Below, one piece after another: positions 11,736 to 24,162 of a stretch of DNA of 64,000 nucleotides (the stretch's first letter is position 1; every line of letters starts with the position of its first letter). The DNA is taken from assembly GCA_038501785.1 (NCBI GenBank), contig JBAMJR010000188.1:798501-862500 (forward strand). Direction: 5' to 3'. The notes below the pieces were generated by a model that saw only the letters and a program-made list of their open reading frames with translations, was not told the origin of the DNA and searched no databases. A program made the translations under genes and the position numbers. Source of the DNA: Myoxocephalus aenaeus. Lineage: Eukaryota > Chordata > Actinopteri > Perciformes > Cottidae.

Positions 11736-14032
11736 ATTTTCAGTTTTTCAGTTCAGTACGAGAAATCTCGTCTGTGTTGGGCTTCAACAAGTGCACTGAA
11801 GTCAGGCTGAATGTCTGAGGTGGAAATGCAAAGGACAGCTGACAGCTGAACATCAGTGAGAGAGGACCTGGATCTGGATTTGAATGTTTAGGTTGCACTG
11901 CACATGAGGGGAGAAGAAACCATGTGCATTTCACTCTCAGTCTCGAAATGGCCTTGAAAGCTCCCCAAGCAGCGCCCCTAACGTGGATGAGCGTATGTGG
12001 AGCAGATCAACCCACCGGTGGGGCTTCTGTCAGGGTTTGCAGGTGGGGGAGAACGTCACCAGGCTGGACGTGTCGTGTGCAAAGAGGCCCTTGCCGTGCA
12101 GTTTGGTATTTAGATCCTTCATTAGTGCGGTCAGGTCCCTGGATGTGTGACGCTTGGTAAAGAGGCCTTGTTGCTTCTTCAGATTCGCGAGCGAAGCCTC
12201 AGAAGTCCGTGGCCGCTCTGCATCAGGCAGGTTTCTGTATGTCAGACAAGGCCCAGGTCTGCTCTATATTGAGTTGTGTGTTACATCGTTATTAACAAGT
12301 GGAGCAGCTGTGTGGTTATAAGTTGGTGTTCAAAGTTATTTTGAAGCTGCTAGTCCCATGACCACTCCAGCCAACACACCTTAACAATACTTGTTTCTTT
12401 ACTGCAGGGAGATGACCGAGGCTCTCAACTCCAAATCTGAAGGAAGGCAACTGACATCCTGGAATCGGACGACCTTCATCTCACAGGTGATGGACGTTGC
12501 TAGTGTTAGCACCACTGGCAACAACAGTGGCTACATTCTTTTTTTCCGTTATCCTCCATCTTTCTTTTTCTGTTCTTGAATGTGCAGTAGCGACAGAGCT
12601 CTTCCGGCCAGTTAACAGACTATTACGCTTGTAGCTGTCGGCTAGAACGTTAACCAGCATGCCGTTAAGTCCATTTGTAAATGTTCACTTATTAGTTTTA
12701 CAAATTGTTTGTGTCACATATTGTTGTATGCCATGTTATACCCAGGTGTTTTACCCTGGTACAGAGAGCTCGTTGTGGATGTGGATTGTTGCGTTACAGA
12801 GTTCTAACCATGAGTGACAATGTTATGCAGTTATCACGCAGTCCTCTCAAGGCACTGTGAACTTTCCAATAAGGCGGTATTTAAAAATGTATATTGTATT
12901 GGGTGTATATACAATATATATATATATATATATAATGAAAGAGGAGGCTGTGTTGGCACCAGTAGCCCACCACTGGTTGCGGTACTCGGAGTATGCACTG
13001 CTGCATGTAAACAGGAATATTAGTGGAATAATATAATACCATTTTTTATTAGACATCTAATAGGAGGAAAACTAACTTTTCCAGACAAAGGGAAAAACGG
13101 GAATCAATGAATACTTTATACCTCACATAATGTCTCTGCCATAACAAGCAAACTTAAAACATCTTGTTCAGACAGCAGTTACAAATACAGGCATAGTATA
13201 AAACCATTGATAAAAATGTCCTTCTATATGTTTTGATATGTTGCTTATAGATGCTAAACGGGACTACTGAAGTGTGACCACACAATAATGTGAACCCTGC
13301 ATAAAAAGTGAATCACTTTATACACCGTTGGCCTCGCATGGGATCCCTTCTTCCTCTTTCTCTGAAATCCAGCGTAGACGGTTGACTGGAGTCTTTTTTT
13401 AAAGGGAAACACATGTTGGGGAACCTGAACATTTTGTTCTGATACCAGAGGACCACAGAAATATAAATGACATCACGGAGGTGTAATCATTTACATATTG
13501 AAAAAGCTGTTTGAGTAACAATGTTGGAGGAAACCATATTTCTCATACTCATAACTATATTCTACTATTCTCCTTTTCTTTTCCTCCCGAGGATCAAAAA
13601 TCCAGACTCTTGGATACGTATTTAATCTGCTACTCGGAGCAGCATCCTGTTGCCTCTGGCTCAGTTCACACCGGAGAGTTTTATGGAGGATTTTGTTTCA
13701 CAGACTTCAGACACAACGTATTGTCCTAATGAACCGAAGGAAAGGCTGTGAGGGAGCAGAGCCACACTGTCTGCTCAGAGAGGGCAAAAGAGGAAGACGG
13801 CAAAAAAAAAAGGAGAAAAAAAAAAGTGCCACACACACACACATATTTACAGAAGTGATGGAGACTTTTAAAGCGACATAGTTCAATTGTGGTCTCTGGA
13901 TTTTGTTTTCAATTTCCTACTTACAGAACCAATGAAAAAACAGACTTTTAACACAACACACAAGACTGACACCTCCTGAAAAATATCTGACACTTTATGA
14001 GACATGAAAGTCCATATGTAAAACTAAATCCA

Positions 14033-14665
14033 TCCATCTATTTACTTTACACTTATCCAGGGTCGCGTTGCGGGGGCAGCCGGCTTAGGAAGGTATTCCA
14101 GACGTTCCTCTGCCCAGCAACGCTTTCCAGCTCTTTCTGGTGAACCCTGAGGTGTTTCCCAGGCCAGACGAGATATGTGATCCCTCCAGCGTGTTCTGGG
14201 GCTACCCCGGGGCCTCTTACCAGTTGGACGTGCCCAGAAAACCTCTAATGGAAGTGTCCAGGAGGCGTTCAGGAGGCGTCCTGTTCAGATGCCCGGACCG
14301 CCTCAGTTGGCCCCCTTTGACGGCTCTACTCCGAGCTCCCTTCGTGTGTCTGAGCTCCTCACGTACTCTCTCAGGCCGCTTGTATCCGCTTGTGTCCTCG
14401 TTCTTTTGATCACTTCCCAGAGCTCATGACCGTAGGAAAGGATCGGAACGTAGAGGGACTGGTAAATAGAGAGCTTGGCCTTCCGGACTCAGCTCCCTCT
14501 TCACCACGACGGTCAACGCCTGCAGCACTGCAGACGCCGCACTAAACCGCTTATCCATCTCACGCTCCATTTTACCCTCACTCGTGAACCAGACCCAGAG
14601 ATACTAGAACTCCCTCTCCCGGGGCAGTGACTTGCTTCCAACCCGGAGAGAGCTGTGGCCTCAGA
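14033..14665 (-). mobile_element. Second fragment of the same LINE family
   Basis: This segment matches the 3' half of 10727-11735 in the same orientation: ccatccatctattta at the edge, then the same ggtcgcg, ccagttggacgtgcc, and cctcagatttggagg blocks. It is more diverged and holds no long reading frame. It ends near 14665 where similarity is lost. Confidence 0.8.
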
Positions 14666-17567
14666 TTTGGAGGTTCTGTTTTTAAATCTGAAACGGTTTC
14701 TATACAATCTCATGATCTGATGAAGGTCCTTTGGACAGAAAGCTTGTTTTAGGTGTTCACCGCATAGGTCCAAGTGTGCAGGTATCTCTTTTAGCAATCA
14801 CGAATATGTTGAAAACTAGTGACAACGATCTTGAGCCCCGTAGACCTGGTGCTAGGTTTAAGGTCGGTTGGTTTGGTTAGGCCCAGCAGGCTGCAAGTAC
14901 AGCTAGACAAATAAAACATGACATTTGTTTTAAACCCATTGAAGACTTTAGCACGTAACTCACAGACTATTGAAGACTCATCCGTGGTTGTGATATGGAT
15001 GTTGTAGACGACACCAAAGTGTGGAGCCCTCGTCTTCAGACAGGGTGAACACGTAGGGGCCCAACGAGCTGGCGGCTTGACAAGAAACGAGCAGTTTGTC
15101 CACAACCATGTAGAAAGTATCGCTTCTGTTCTGGGTTCTGCCAACAGCGAGGCCGCATGGTCGGTTGCCCTCCCTCACCCGAAGGTGTCCATCCATGCTG
15201 CAGCATGATGGAACAGTAGCATCACCACCTTGAAATCAGTCAGATTCTTACCCACACAGTGGAGTGTGAACAACCAAAACCATTATTTTTATGATTGGAT
15301 GTGGATCTGTCCTTTTGTTGAATTGTATTTCTTTGGCCACCTACTTTGTCACAGTAGTCCAGACTAGCTGTGCAACGGATCATAAAACTCACGGTTTGGA
15401 TCGGATCAGCACAAAAGAAAAAAAAGGGATCAAATATAACTTTTAGAGATGCCTGATCATATTTGCTAATTGACGATTATTGATGATCCATATTGGCAGA
15501 TACAGATTCCTTTGTTTTGTAGCAGCTGGTCTACAAGGATCTACACTATCCTAAATGTTATCCTTTTATGATTTTCTTCATAAAAACACACAAGTCAAAT
15601 GATAAGGAAATACAAGATTGTATCTTTATTGATTATTATGAATCTTGTCATTGGTAGTTTTAATGATAAGTTCAATGAAGGTTTATTCTATTCTAGTGTA
15701 AGCAGGTCATAATTCCCTCTCTAATATCAACTGCTGTGTTGGTTTCATCAAATACGTGAAGTTCAGCTGCATCAGGAAGCCCCAGCTTGTTTTTGACTCC
15801 ATGAAGATAAGCATGATGAGATATAAACATACCTGACGCAGGTTTTTAACTACATATAGTAAATGACCAACTTATCTCCCAGACTAATCTGAACTTGCAG
15901 GGTTCTGTCGCTTGGTACCAGCAGTATGTGATGCTGCATTTTGGCCATTACCAACGTTAGAATGTACAAGACACAACAGCAATGTTCATAAACAAGTTGA
16001 AGAACTACTCATGTTTCTGGTTGCAGAAGGCAGACAAAGGGAGCAGACATCGTCAGGACTTCCCTGTGTCATGGATGTCAAAATAAACAAAGCAGGCCTG
16101 CAGGGCGAAGCATGCTGCCCTCTACTGACTGAAGCCCATAATGCTGTCAGAGGAGGGAACGCACCACTGGTAAGGAACACATTATGACATTCCTTGCAAT
16201 CCTCAAAACTATCTTAAAATAATTACATGAAACATTTAGGCCCTCTGGTTTAGCTTTTTTACACAAGATGACTCATCACCTTCATTGCTGAATTCCAAAT
16301 AGGTGACACATACTCTGATGTATACCTTTTTTTTCACCTTCAGAAGCATGACAACACAGAGATAGTTTCTCTTGCAGAAGCAGTGGAGAGAATACGCTGT
16401 TTAACTTTGCCGTCTGTTACCAACTGTATGTCAAGAAAAGTGACCAAACAAAGCTATCATATTAATTAATTGATTAAAATAATAAATGTTTGTAACAAAA
16501 TAAATAAGAAATTTCATTGCAAACTGCAAATTAATTCTGCTTTAATTTTATGCTCTGAGCTCTTCTCTGAGTTTATATTCAACAGAATAATTAAGTTTCT
16601 AAATAAAATGTAATGCTACTGAAATGAATGTTACTGAAACAAATGTAACGTTATACAAGAAGAAAAAAGACAATTATTATTTTGTAAACTGAAAAACTGA
16701 AAAAAATGGTCAAAAAGTTAATTTCAGGCGTCTAATGGCCACCGGTGTTAGCTTCAACATGTTTGTGGTCATGGTTAATATGCATTTGATGTTGGATAGA
16801 GTTAGCCAACAGTTAAAGCTAGCTATGTCCTCTTAGCCTATAGCACCAGCATGCGCCAGCAAAGCAATGCCACTTTACTTTGAGACACGCTATCCTTTTT
16901 GTAGCTAAGCTACACACGACCGGAGAAAATGTGCCCCCTTAATAGACCACCCTTATCTGCTCGCTAGCTAGCTAGCTAGCCTGTTCAGCTAAATTAGCAT
17001 CCACCAGCTTCAATGGTGCATATGTCGCGTCGGTGGTTTTGAAGTTAGCACCATTCCATCAAATGTTAACGATATATGTCCTGTATCAGTAAAGCCTTCT
17101 TAAATTATATATTCCAGGCGCCGGGGTTTTCTCCACCGCCACCGTGAGTTCAAGAAAAAGAGGTCGTCAAAACCGGATGTGTAATTATTTCGGTCAAGAG
17201 AGCGCTAATTAACCCCAGAGCAACGGCCATCAACCCAAAAATCATTTTCACAGGAAAATGAACACCAATTCACGCTACTAATTTTGCTGTGCATGGCTGT
17301 GAAAGATAACGATAAAAGAAATACTCACAAAAAGAAATAGAATCAAAGCATAAAAAACTTGGACACTGGATCATCAGTTTATTGAGTCAGCCATTCGTCC
17401 ATCCAACAGCAAACATTTGCTCTCATATTGACATATTATTTTAAGTTAATCCAATCAGTTTATTTGATACACTGTAATGGCTAAAGTGTACAGCCAGGGA
17501 TAAAATAAAAGAATATATATTTAAAGCCCATATTTAAAATGCGCCGATTTAATTACGCCCTTTAACT

Positions 17568-17636
17568 TTGTGGCCCCATGCGGCTCCTAACCCTCTTTAG
17601 GATGTAGAGAGGGTTGGGAGCAGCATGAGGCCACAA
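17568..17636. repeat. 69-nt hairpin with 29-bp stem
   Basis: The arms 17568-17596 and 17608-17636 pair over 29 bp with about three mismatches around an 11-nt loop. Size and shape resemble a microRNA precursor or the core of a small foldback element; sequence alone does not decide. Confidence 0.75.
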
Positions 17637-18670
17637 CAAGGTCAAACAAACTGGACTTTCACACGTGAAACCAAAAGTCAACGTTGAGTTATTTTGACCC
17701 AAACCACGACCTATTTCCTCAACCCATCCCAGTCCACGGCACGGAAAATAACGTACGACTTTAAAAACTGTAGATTGTGTTTGATAAATACCGGCTGGTA
17801 CATTTATCTATATATCTATAACAGATATAATAGCTATGGTGAGAACTGGTTTATTCACTTTTGTGTGTTTGTTTGTTCTTTACCACCGCGTCCCCATGTG
17901 GGAAGTGTTTGGAAGACGGGATGAAGCTCAGCCCTCTGGTGCTCCTCTAATTAGTCTGGCCGTAAACACAGGGTGTCCCTGAAAGAAACTCACAACTTTA
18001 TAAGACCTTTTTAATACCATATCGAAGGCAGTGATACCTGGAAAAGAAGGACGCATCCCACTCGTGGTTTACAGGCAACATTTCCTGACGGCCCGCAATC
18101 ATACAAAAGCAGTTTAGAGGCGAAGGCCTTTTCTTTACTAAAGAAAATAAAATGCTTGTTTAAGACTTTCCAAGACGGACAATTACTCTTTAATAGCAGA
18201 GTGGAGAAATCATCATTGACTTTTATATGTACCAAAGATATATAACTTTAAGACGTTTTTTTATTTTTATAAGCTGTGCTTTCTAATACGGAAACTTAAA
18301 AGGTCAGGAGCAAGACATTCACATGCGTAAAATATTGTTTGTGTCGGGAAAAATGAGCACAACGCATGATGGGAAGATGGAAAGGAAACGGAGGAGCACA
18401 AAAACGTGAAAACTATAAAACCGAAGATTTCACAACTCGCTACTGGGCAGATGACAGCATGGGACCCCCGTAGAGTAGAAAGGAAAGAGAGAGATTCATA
18501 GAATGAGACATATTGAGAGGGGGAGAGAGACATGGAGAAAAAAACACATTAATTAAAACGAGCCGTAAACGGTAGGGGGTCACTTTATATTTGCTTGTTA
18601 AACTTGACCCATGCGGTGCGAAAACACATAAGCGCTTAGTTTCGAAGTGCAACTGAGATACTGCAGAGCT

Positions 18671-18719
<49 letters not shown>

Positions 18720-18882
18720 TGGGTGAGAACATCCGTATGTGTGCGGGGGTTGGCGTCATGCACCATGCAGCAGAGTCTGACCGATATCCTCTGGCTGATA
18801 TTTTGGTCGTCTCATTGGCCGCCGCCAGTGTTTTGCATACATGGGAATTGGACGCGTGAGAACGTATTGCTTATCGAAAACC

Positions 18883-18944
18883 GTACACGCTGTTCCTTTA
18901 AAATAAATAAGTGGTGATTTATATTAAAGGAACAGCGCGTACGG
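18883..18944. repeat. Inverted repeat, about 20-bp arms
   Basis: Left arm ccgtacacgctgttccttta and right arm ttaaaggaacagcgcgtacg pair with one mismatch around a roughly 22-nt AT-rich loop. It is probably a small foldback element or MITE remnant. Confidence 0.75.
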
Positions 18945-20393
18945 GTTTTGTGACATCATGTAGCAACCAACAAAGAATGTCTGCGTGCGAGCGCAGCTGG
19001 AGGAGCTCAGAGCAGAGGAGATGAGGCTGAGGCGGGATAATAATTAAACATAAAAAAATAAGGAATAGAAAGTAGCAGTAAGGTCGGGGCTTATTAATAC
19101 TTATTCATACATTTTGACCAATGGTTTTCCACGACTTTTCCATGACTTTAAACCAAATGTCCATGACCAAACATTTAGTGAAATCTGGGTGTAAACATGA
19201 AAAAGTGAGTAAATGTAGTATTTAAACTAACAATGAGAATTCCAAAGCATACAGTAAACCTTAAATGACACAAATGAATGAGAGACAATAGTTTGATTAA
19301 AAGAATAAACATTTATATAGATGCCTGTATGTATGCCTTCTTATATTTTGAGCGTCTTTCTTTTAAAAGCATATTCATTATTTCAAACTCAGCGTAAATG
19401 AACGTCATGAACATATGAATATAACACATTTACATGACTTTTACTAAACTTTGGGGATTTTATTTTTTTCATGGACTTTTCCAGGCCTGGAAATAACCAT
19501 TTTAATGAACGTAAGAACCCTGAAGAGACCCCGCTTCCTACATAGATTCTTAGCTTCTTCTTAGCGATTATATACAAATTAAATCATAGTCATGAATATT
19601 TTATTCCATTTCCCAGCCAATAAGTTCCCCCTAACTGTTACACGCTGTTTCTTCAGCGTCAGAGACGTAGGAGTCAAGTCAACGTCCGATCTGGAAACAG
19701 GAAGCTGCGCAGACTGCAGCAAGCGTGCTTTCATGTTCCTCTTGCATCGGCTCTCAAATAAAAGCTCACATCGGTGCAGCTCATGGCCGGAGGCGGCGAG
19801 GAGAAAAGTCACGTCAGCTCCGAATCTTTCACGACAACACGGTTATAAACTTTCCCTTCCGCCGCTGAGTTGGGCTCGCGAGCAGCTGATGTCATCGCCT
19901 CGGCTGCCAGCGCCACACGTAGAAGCCGTCACCTCGGCTCACCTTCCAGGCGGCTCGGCCCCACTGTTCGCGTGCAAAGACACAAGTCCACCTGGTTGGT
20001 CGTTGGAGTCATAATGCTGTTAGTCACATGACTAAAAGGTGCTGTTTTGGGGGGTTTAAAAACCCAACACAATGGCTTTCCCCCCGTGGAGAAACAGTCA
20101 ACAAGTCGCTACAAGTGCCTGTTTGCCCTCTCCGCCTTTCTCCCTGGGATGTTCACATACATTCCTCTCTGGCACCTGGAAGCTGAGGGCTCAGCACAGG
20201 AAGGCAAGAAGAGCCTAAACAAACATGGAAGGTGTCCCGGGGGATCTGTGCTTGAGGGCCCACGCCCCGCACACCACCCGTGGGTACGGCGGAGCGGGAC
20301 CCGGGAACGAGGACGTCTGTCGGCCCTCACCCACTGAGAGGCACGGGTCTGCGTCGTCACGTCATTCCACAGTCCTGTTTACGGAGAAAAGAA

Positions 20394-20503
<110 letters not shown>

Positions 20504-21139
20504 GGATAGTTGCTCAAAGTGCGGCCCGTGTGCATTTTGTTCAAATCGTCCGCGGCCCATTCCCTTTCAACAGTCGACATTTCATCCACGACTCGGTTGC
20601 TGGGTCAAACTGTGATCCCACGACAAGAGTCCGTCAGACGACAACTTGTTTTTTTAAAAGGACAAAAAAAACTCTGCACAACTGGCTGTGTGACAGGTGC
20701 GTCAGAGGAAAGTGCAATCTTGAAAACAATGAGAAGGACTCCCACACAAGGTCTCGCTTACTGCAGGAAATGTGTATGTGATTACAACTTTGCAAATGCT
20801 GAACCATTAAATGACCGCGGTCACAAAGGGAAATATTGGGAAAGTATTGAAAGGTTGTTGTATCTGCAGGCCGGTCTCTGAGATAAAAACGTTGGCAAGT
20901 AGGGGATGTGTTGAATGTGGACTTTCGCATTCGGTCGGGCAGGTGATGTAGCGCACCAAGCAACGCGGAGCGCAATAGACGTAGTTTGTCGTACGACCGT
21001 TATTGTAAAGTACGTGGTGTAATAACACGTATAGCCAGCAGGAAAGTGAGGGCGGGTTTAACGCAGTCCTCAAACCCAGGAGGCCGCTTTGTGTCACATG
21101 TGAAACTAGAAATAAACTGTGACTTTACACTTTTTATGA

Positions 21140-21470
21140 AAGTTGTATAACGCAACGTTGTATAAAGCAACGTTGTGTTAAACAACGTTGTGTTAAACAA
21201 CGTTGTTTAATGCACCGTTGTGTAACGCACCGTTGTTTCGAGTAACGTTGTTTTACACAGTGTTGTTTTACGTTAAATTTTTTTTTACTTTTAGTAACTT
21301 AGTTTTTAGTAACTTTGTTTTGAGACATTTTGTTTTTCGTAAACTTTTACGTAACTTAATTTTTAGTGACTTTGTTTTTAGTAACTTAGTTTTTTAGTAG
21401 TTTTGTTTTTAGTAACTTTGTTTTTCATAATGTTTTACGTAACTTTTGATTTAAGTAATGTTGTTTTAAG
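21140..21470. repeat. Degenerate tandem repeat field
   Basis: The left part repeats aacgttgtgttaaac with a period of about 16 bp. The right part repeats agtaacttagtttt and tttgtttttagtaac variants. The units are diverged and the array grades into A/T-rich sequence. Confidence 0.7.
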
Positions 21471-21767
21471 CAGCATATACATAACCATGTTACGCTTGTT
21501 ACTTAATTGTTACATAAACTACATCGCTATTGTAGTAATGTTTATACCGTTTTAGCTTATTATTTTTTCCAACCTTTTGCCTTTCTGCGAGCGTGCTACG
21601 TAGCTGACAGGAAACGTATTCTTGGTTCAGAAACGTCGACATTCAACGTAAAGCAGATCGCAGCCGTGGTTTGATAACATTGTTACAAGCTTTCCTTCCT
21701 CACGCCCTCTTTTTGTTGGCTAACCTGTGGGTTTGGTTGGTTGAGAGCCTGGAGAGCAGCTTGTTTG

Positions 21768-21769
<2 letters not shown>

Positions 21770-21841
<72 letters not shown>
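21770..21841. repeat. (CA)n microsatellite
   Basis: Uninterrupted CA run of about 36 units. It is followed within 350 bp by two GT runs at 21973-22027 and 22121-22167. Confidence 0.97.
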
Positions 21842-21844
<3 letters not shown>

Positions 21845-21990
21845 TCTCCTCCCCTCTCTAACTGTGTGCCACATGAAAGCAGTGTACACCCGTCTCTCTG
21901 TGTTATTAGTATCCAGAGACTCCAGAGTGTCTGCTACACTGTCACCTCCCACAATCTCCTTTACACGCACTCTGTGTGTGTGTGTGTGTG

Positions 21991-22028
<38 letters not shown>

Positions 22029-22119
22029 TATAATATATAGATGGGTGCAACCTGTATCTATTGTCTGACTCACTCTGACGGGCAGACCAGAAATGCCCCG
22101 TCAGCACACTTTCAACGCC

Positions 22120-22172
<53 letters not shown>

Positions 22173-22497
22173 ACACGTAACTACACGCTGAAAATAATAC
22201 ACTAGTAGCTGATTCAAACATAGGCATTTTATTTTTTAACTCATATCCTGAAAAATACAAAATAAAAAGCTCCTAAGGCACAAACGGCGGTGCCAACTAC
22301 AGTCGACACTATAAATAACAAACCTGAGTACAGCACACGTTTTAATAAAATATAAAGCACTTATTGTTCATGTTTTAGCATCAACTCGCTGTCGCGTTGG
22401 GAAGTTTTACCGTGACAACCAGTTTACTTATCGTGAAGAAGAGCACTGCTCAGTTGTAGAATGGCTTCTGTGGCTCCGGGGGAGCTTTTGTCAAATT

Positions 22498-22530
22498 ACC
22501 CCGATGACATCACAGTGATGTCATCGGGGT
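22498..22530. repeat. 33-bp near-perfect palindrome
   Basis: The arms accccgatgacatcac (22498-22513) and its exact reverse complement (22515-22530) flank a single A. The arms contain TGACATCA, which resembles CRE/AP-1-type sites. Confidence 0.85.
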
Positions 22531-24162
22531 TAACTTGGTTTAGCGTTGGCAGATCTCAAATTCAAAACAGAGAGCCTGCATTGCAAAGGACACATGGAGT
22601 GTGAAGGATATGGTCGTTTATAAAGCCAGGGATGGGGGGGGTCTAATGAAAGACGCTGCATCAGGGTGCATTATGGGAGTTGTGGGATGGGGCATTTTTC
22701 GCAGCTTGGCTCATACTAAAGGATGAAAGTCGGGATATCTCGAACCATCTTGATACAGCAGAAACACAGATATTATCTTTTTAATTCCACACATTATTCT
22801 TCCTTGTAAAACCTAGTACCTACATTACCCAAAATGCAACTTTCGGGTGTGTGCATGCTAGTAGCGGCTAACGTCGCCTCCAGCTTCCAGCAGAGATGAG
22901 GAGCGGGCCACAGAGGAAAGCTAACTTCTTTCTCATGCCACACCCACAGATTTGTGTGTAGACCCGACCGACTCAAGTGACATCACTTGAGGCAATTCAG
23001 CAGACTTTTTTTTACTTTTATCTGCTCCAGTTGGGTTTTATAAGAACTAAAACTCCTTTGACAAAAAGAATAAATGGACACAAACATTGTTTGGACAGAA
23101 CTTTGTGAATGGCGAGCTACAGACGTAAATCATCCACTTCTTGTTATCTATAGATCGCCGCAGGGATGACGTATTTTTGTCGGCGAACCAGGAAGTGAGT
23201 ATCGCACTGGTTCCCTCGACAAAGAGCCAATGGGATTATTGCAGAAAATGAGCTCTGGAGCAAACAAACGTTTATGATCTCTACTCACGAGAGGGTTACC
23301 ACATATTTTATGTCGTAGAACAATGGGTTGATAATCTCCTCAGCAACCACAGAAAAATTAAAGCTTCCATGCGAGGGAACCGAAGCAAAAGTGCTGACTC
23401 ATTTCTTCGTCTATTTTTTTAAGTCATAATTGCAGCACTCTTTCGGACCTATGTTGTGTAATTTATTCTCACGAATTATTCCTAGTGGAAAAATTCTGTT
23501 TCTAATTTGGGCCTAATACAAAAACACCCTCTTGTGGATCATTTCAGTGTCTCTACAGTTTGGCTCCTGCGTTCGGCTGATATGAATGTTATATTTTAAA
23601 AGGTGATCAGCCTTTCAGTGTTGTCCACCTTCAACACGATCTGTACCTGTAAAGACCAGCCTATCTTAAAGTTTGCCGTGCTGGTGAGGTGGGCTTTAAT
23701 TTGCAACAAAGCCGGGAAAATGTCAGTAGTATTCCGTTTGAGAGGGAAAATGCTTTGTCAGAGGTCCCTTTCCAGGAAGAGAAATTAAGGAAAGACTGAA
23801 GCTTTTTTTTGGGAATAAATATGGTCATAATTAAAATAGAAATGTTGTACTATCAGTGACTACAAATAATAAAATCTGTCCCAGCTCTGAAAAAAGGCCA
23901 CATCCGTCACGCGCTAATCTCCAGGAGTTCACATGAGTTCATAAACTGAGGAGAACAGGGCAACCGAGGTCGATCCACACTGACTGTAGAAAAGCCTGTG
24001 TGACAACATGTGTGCCTGGTTTTTTTTACAGTCATGACTCGTGTCGGATGATCACTGTCAGGTTTGTCTATTTCGAAAGGGTGCTCCAAATCACCCTCAC
24101 CCCCTAAAAAAAACAACAACAAAAAACCCGGTGTTTGGAGCGCAGGCCTCCACGTCTCAGCG

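Noticed and set aside
11223..11810. 195-codon open frame on the + strand
   Set aside because: It is antisense to the LINE reverse transcriptase fragment, whose motifs are on the - strand.
11924..12160. 78-codon Cys/Trp-rich frame
   Set aside because: No recognised family, no splice or promoter context.
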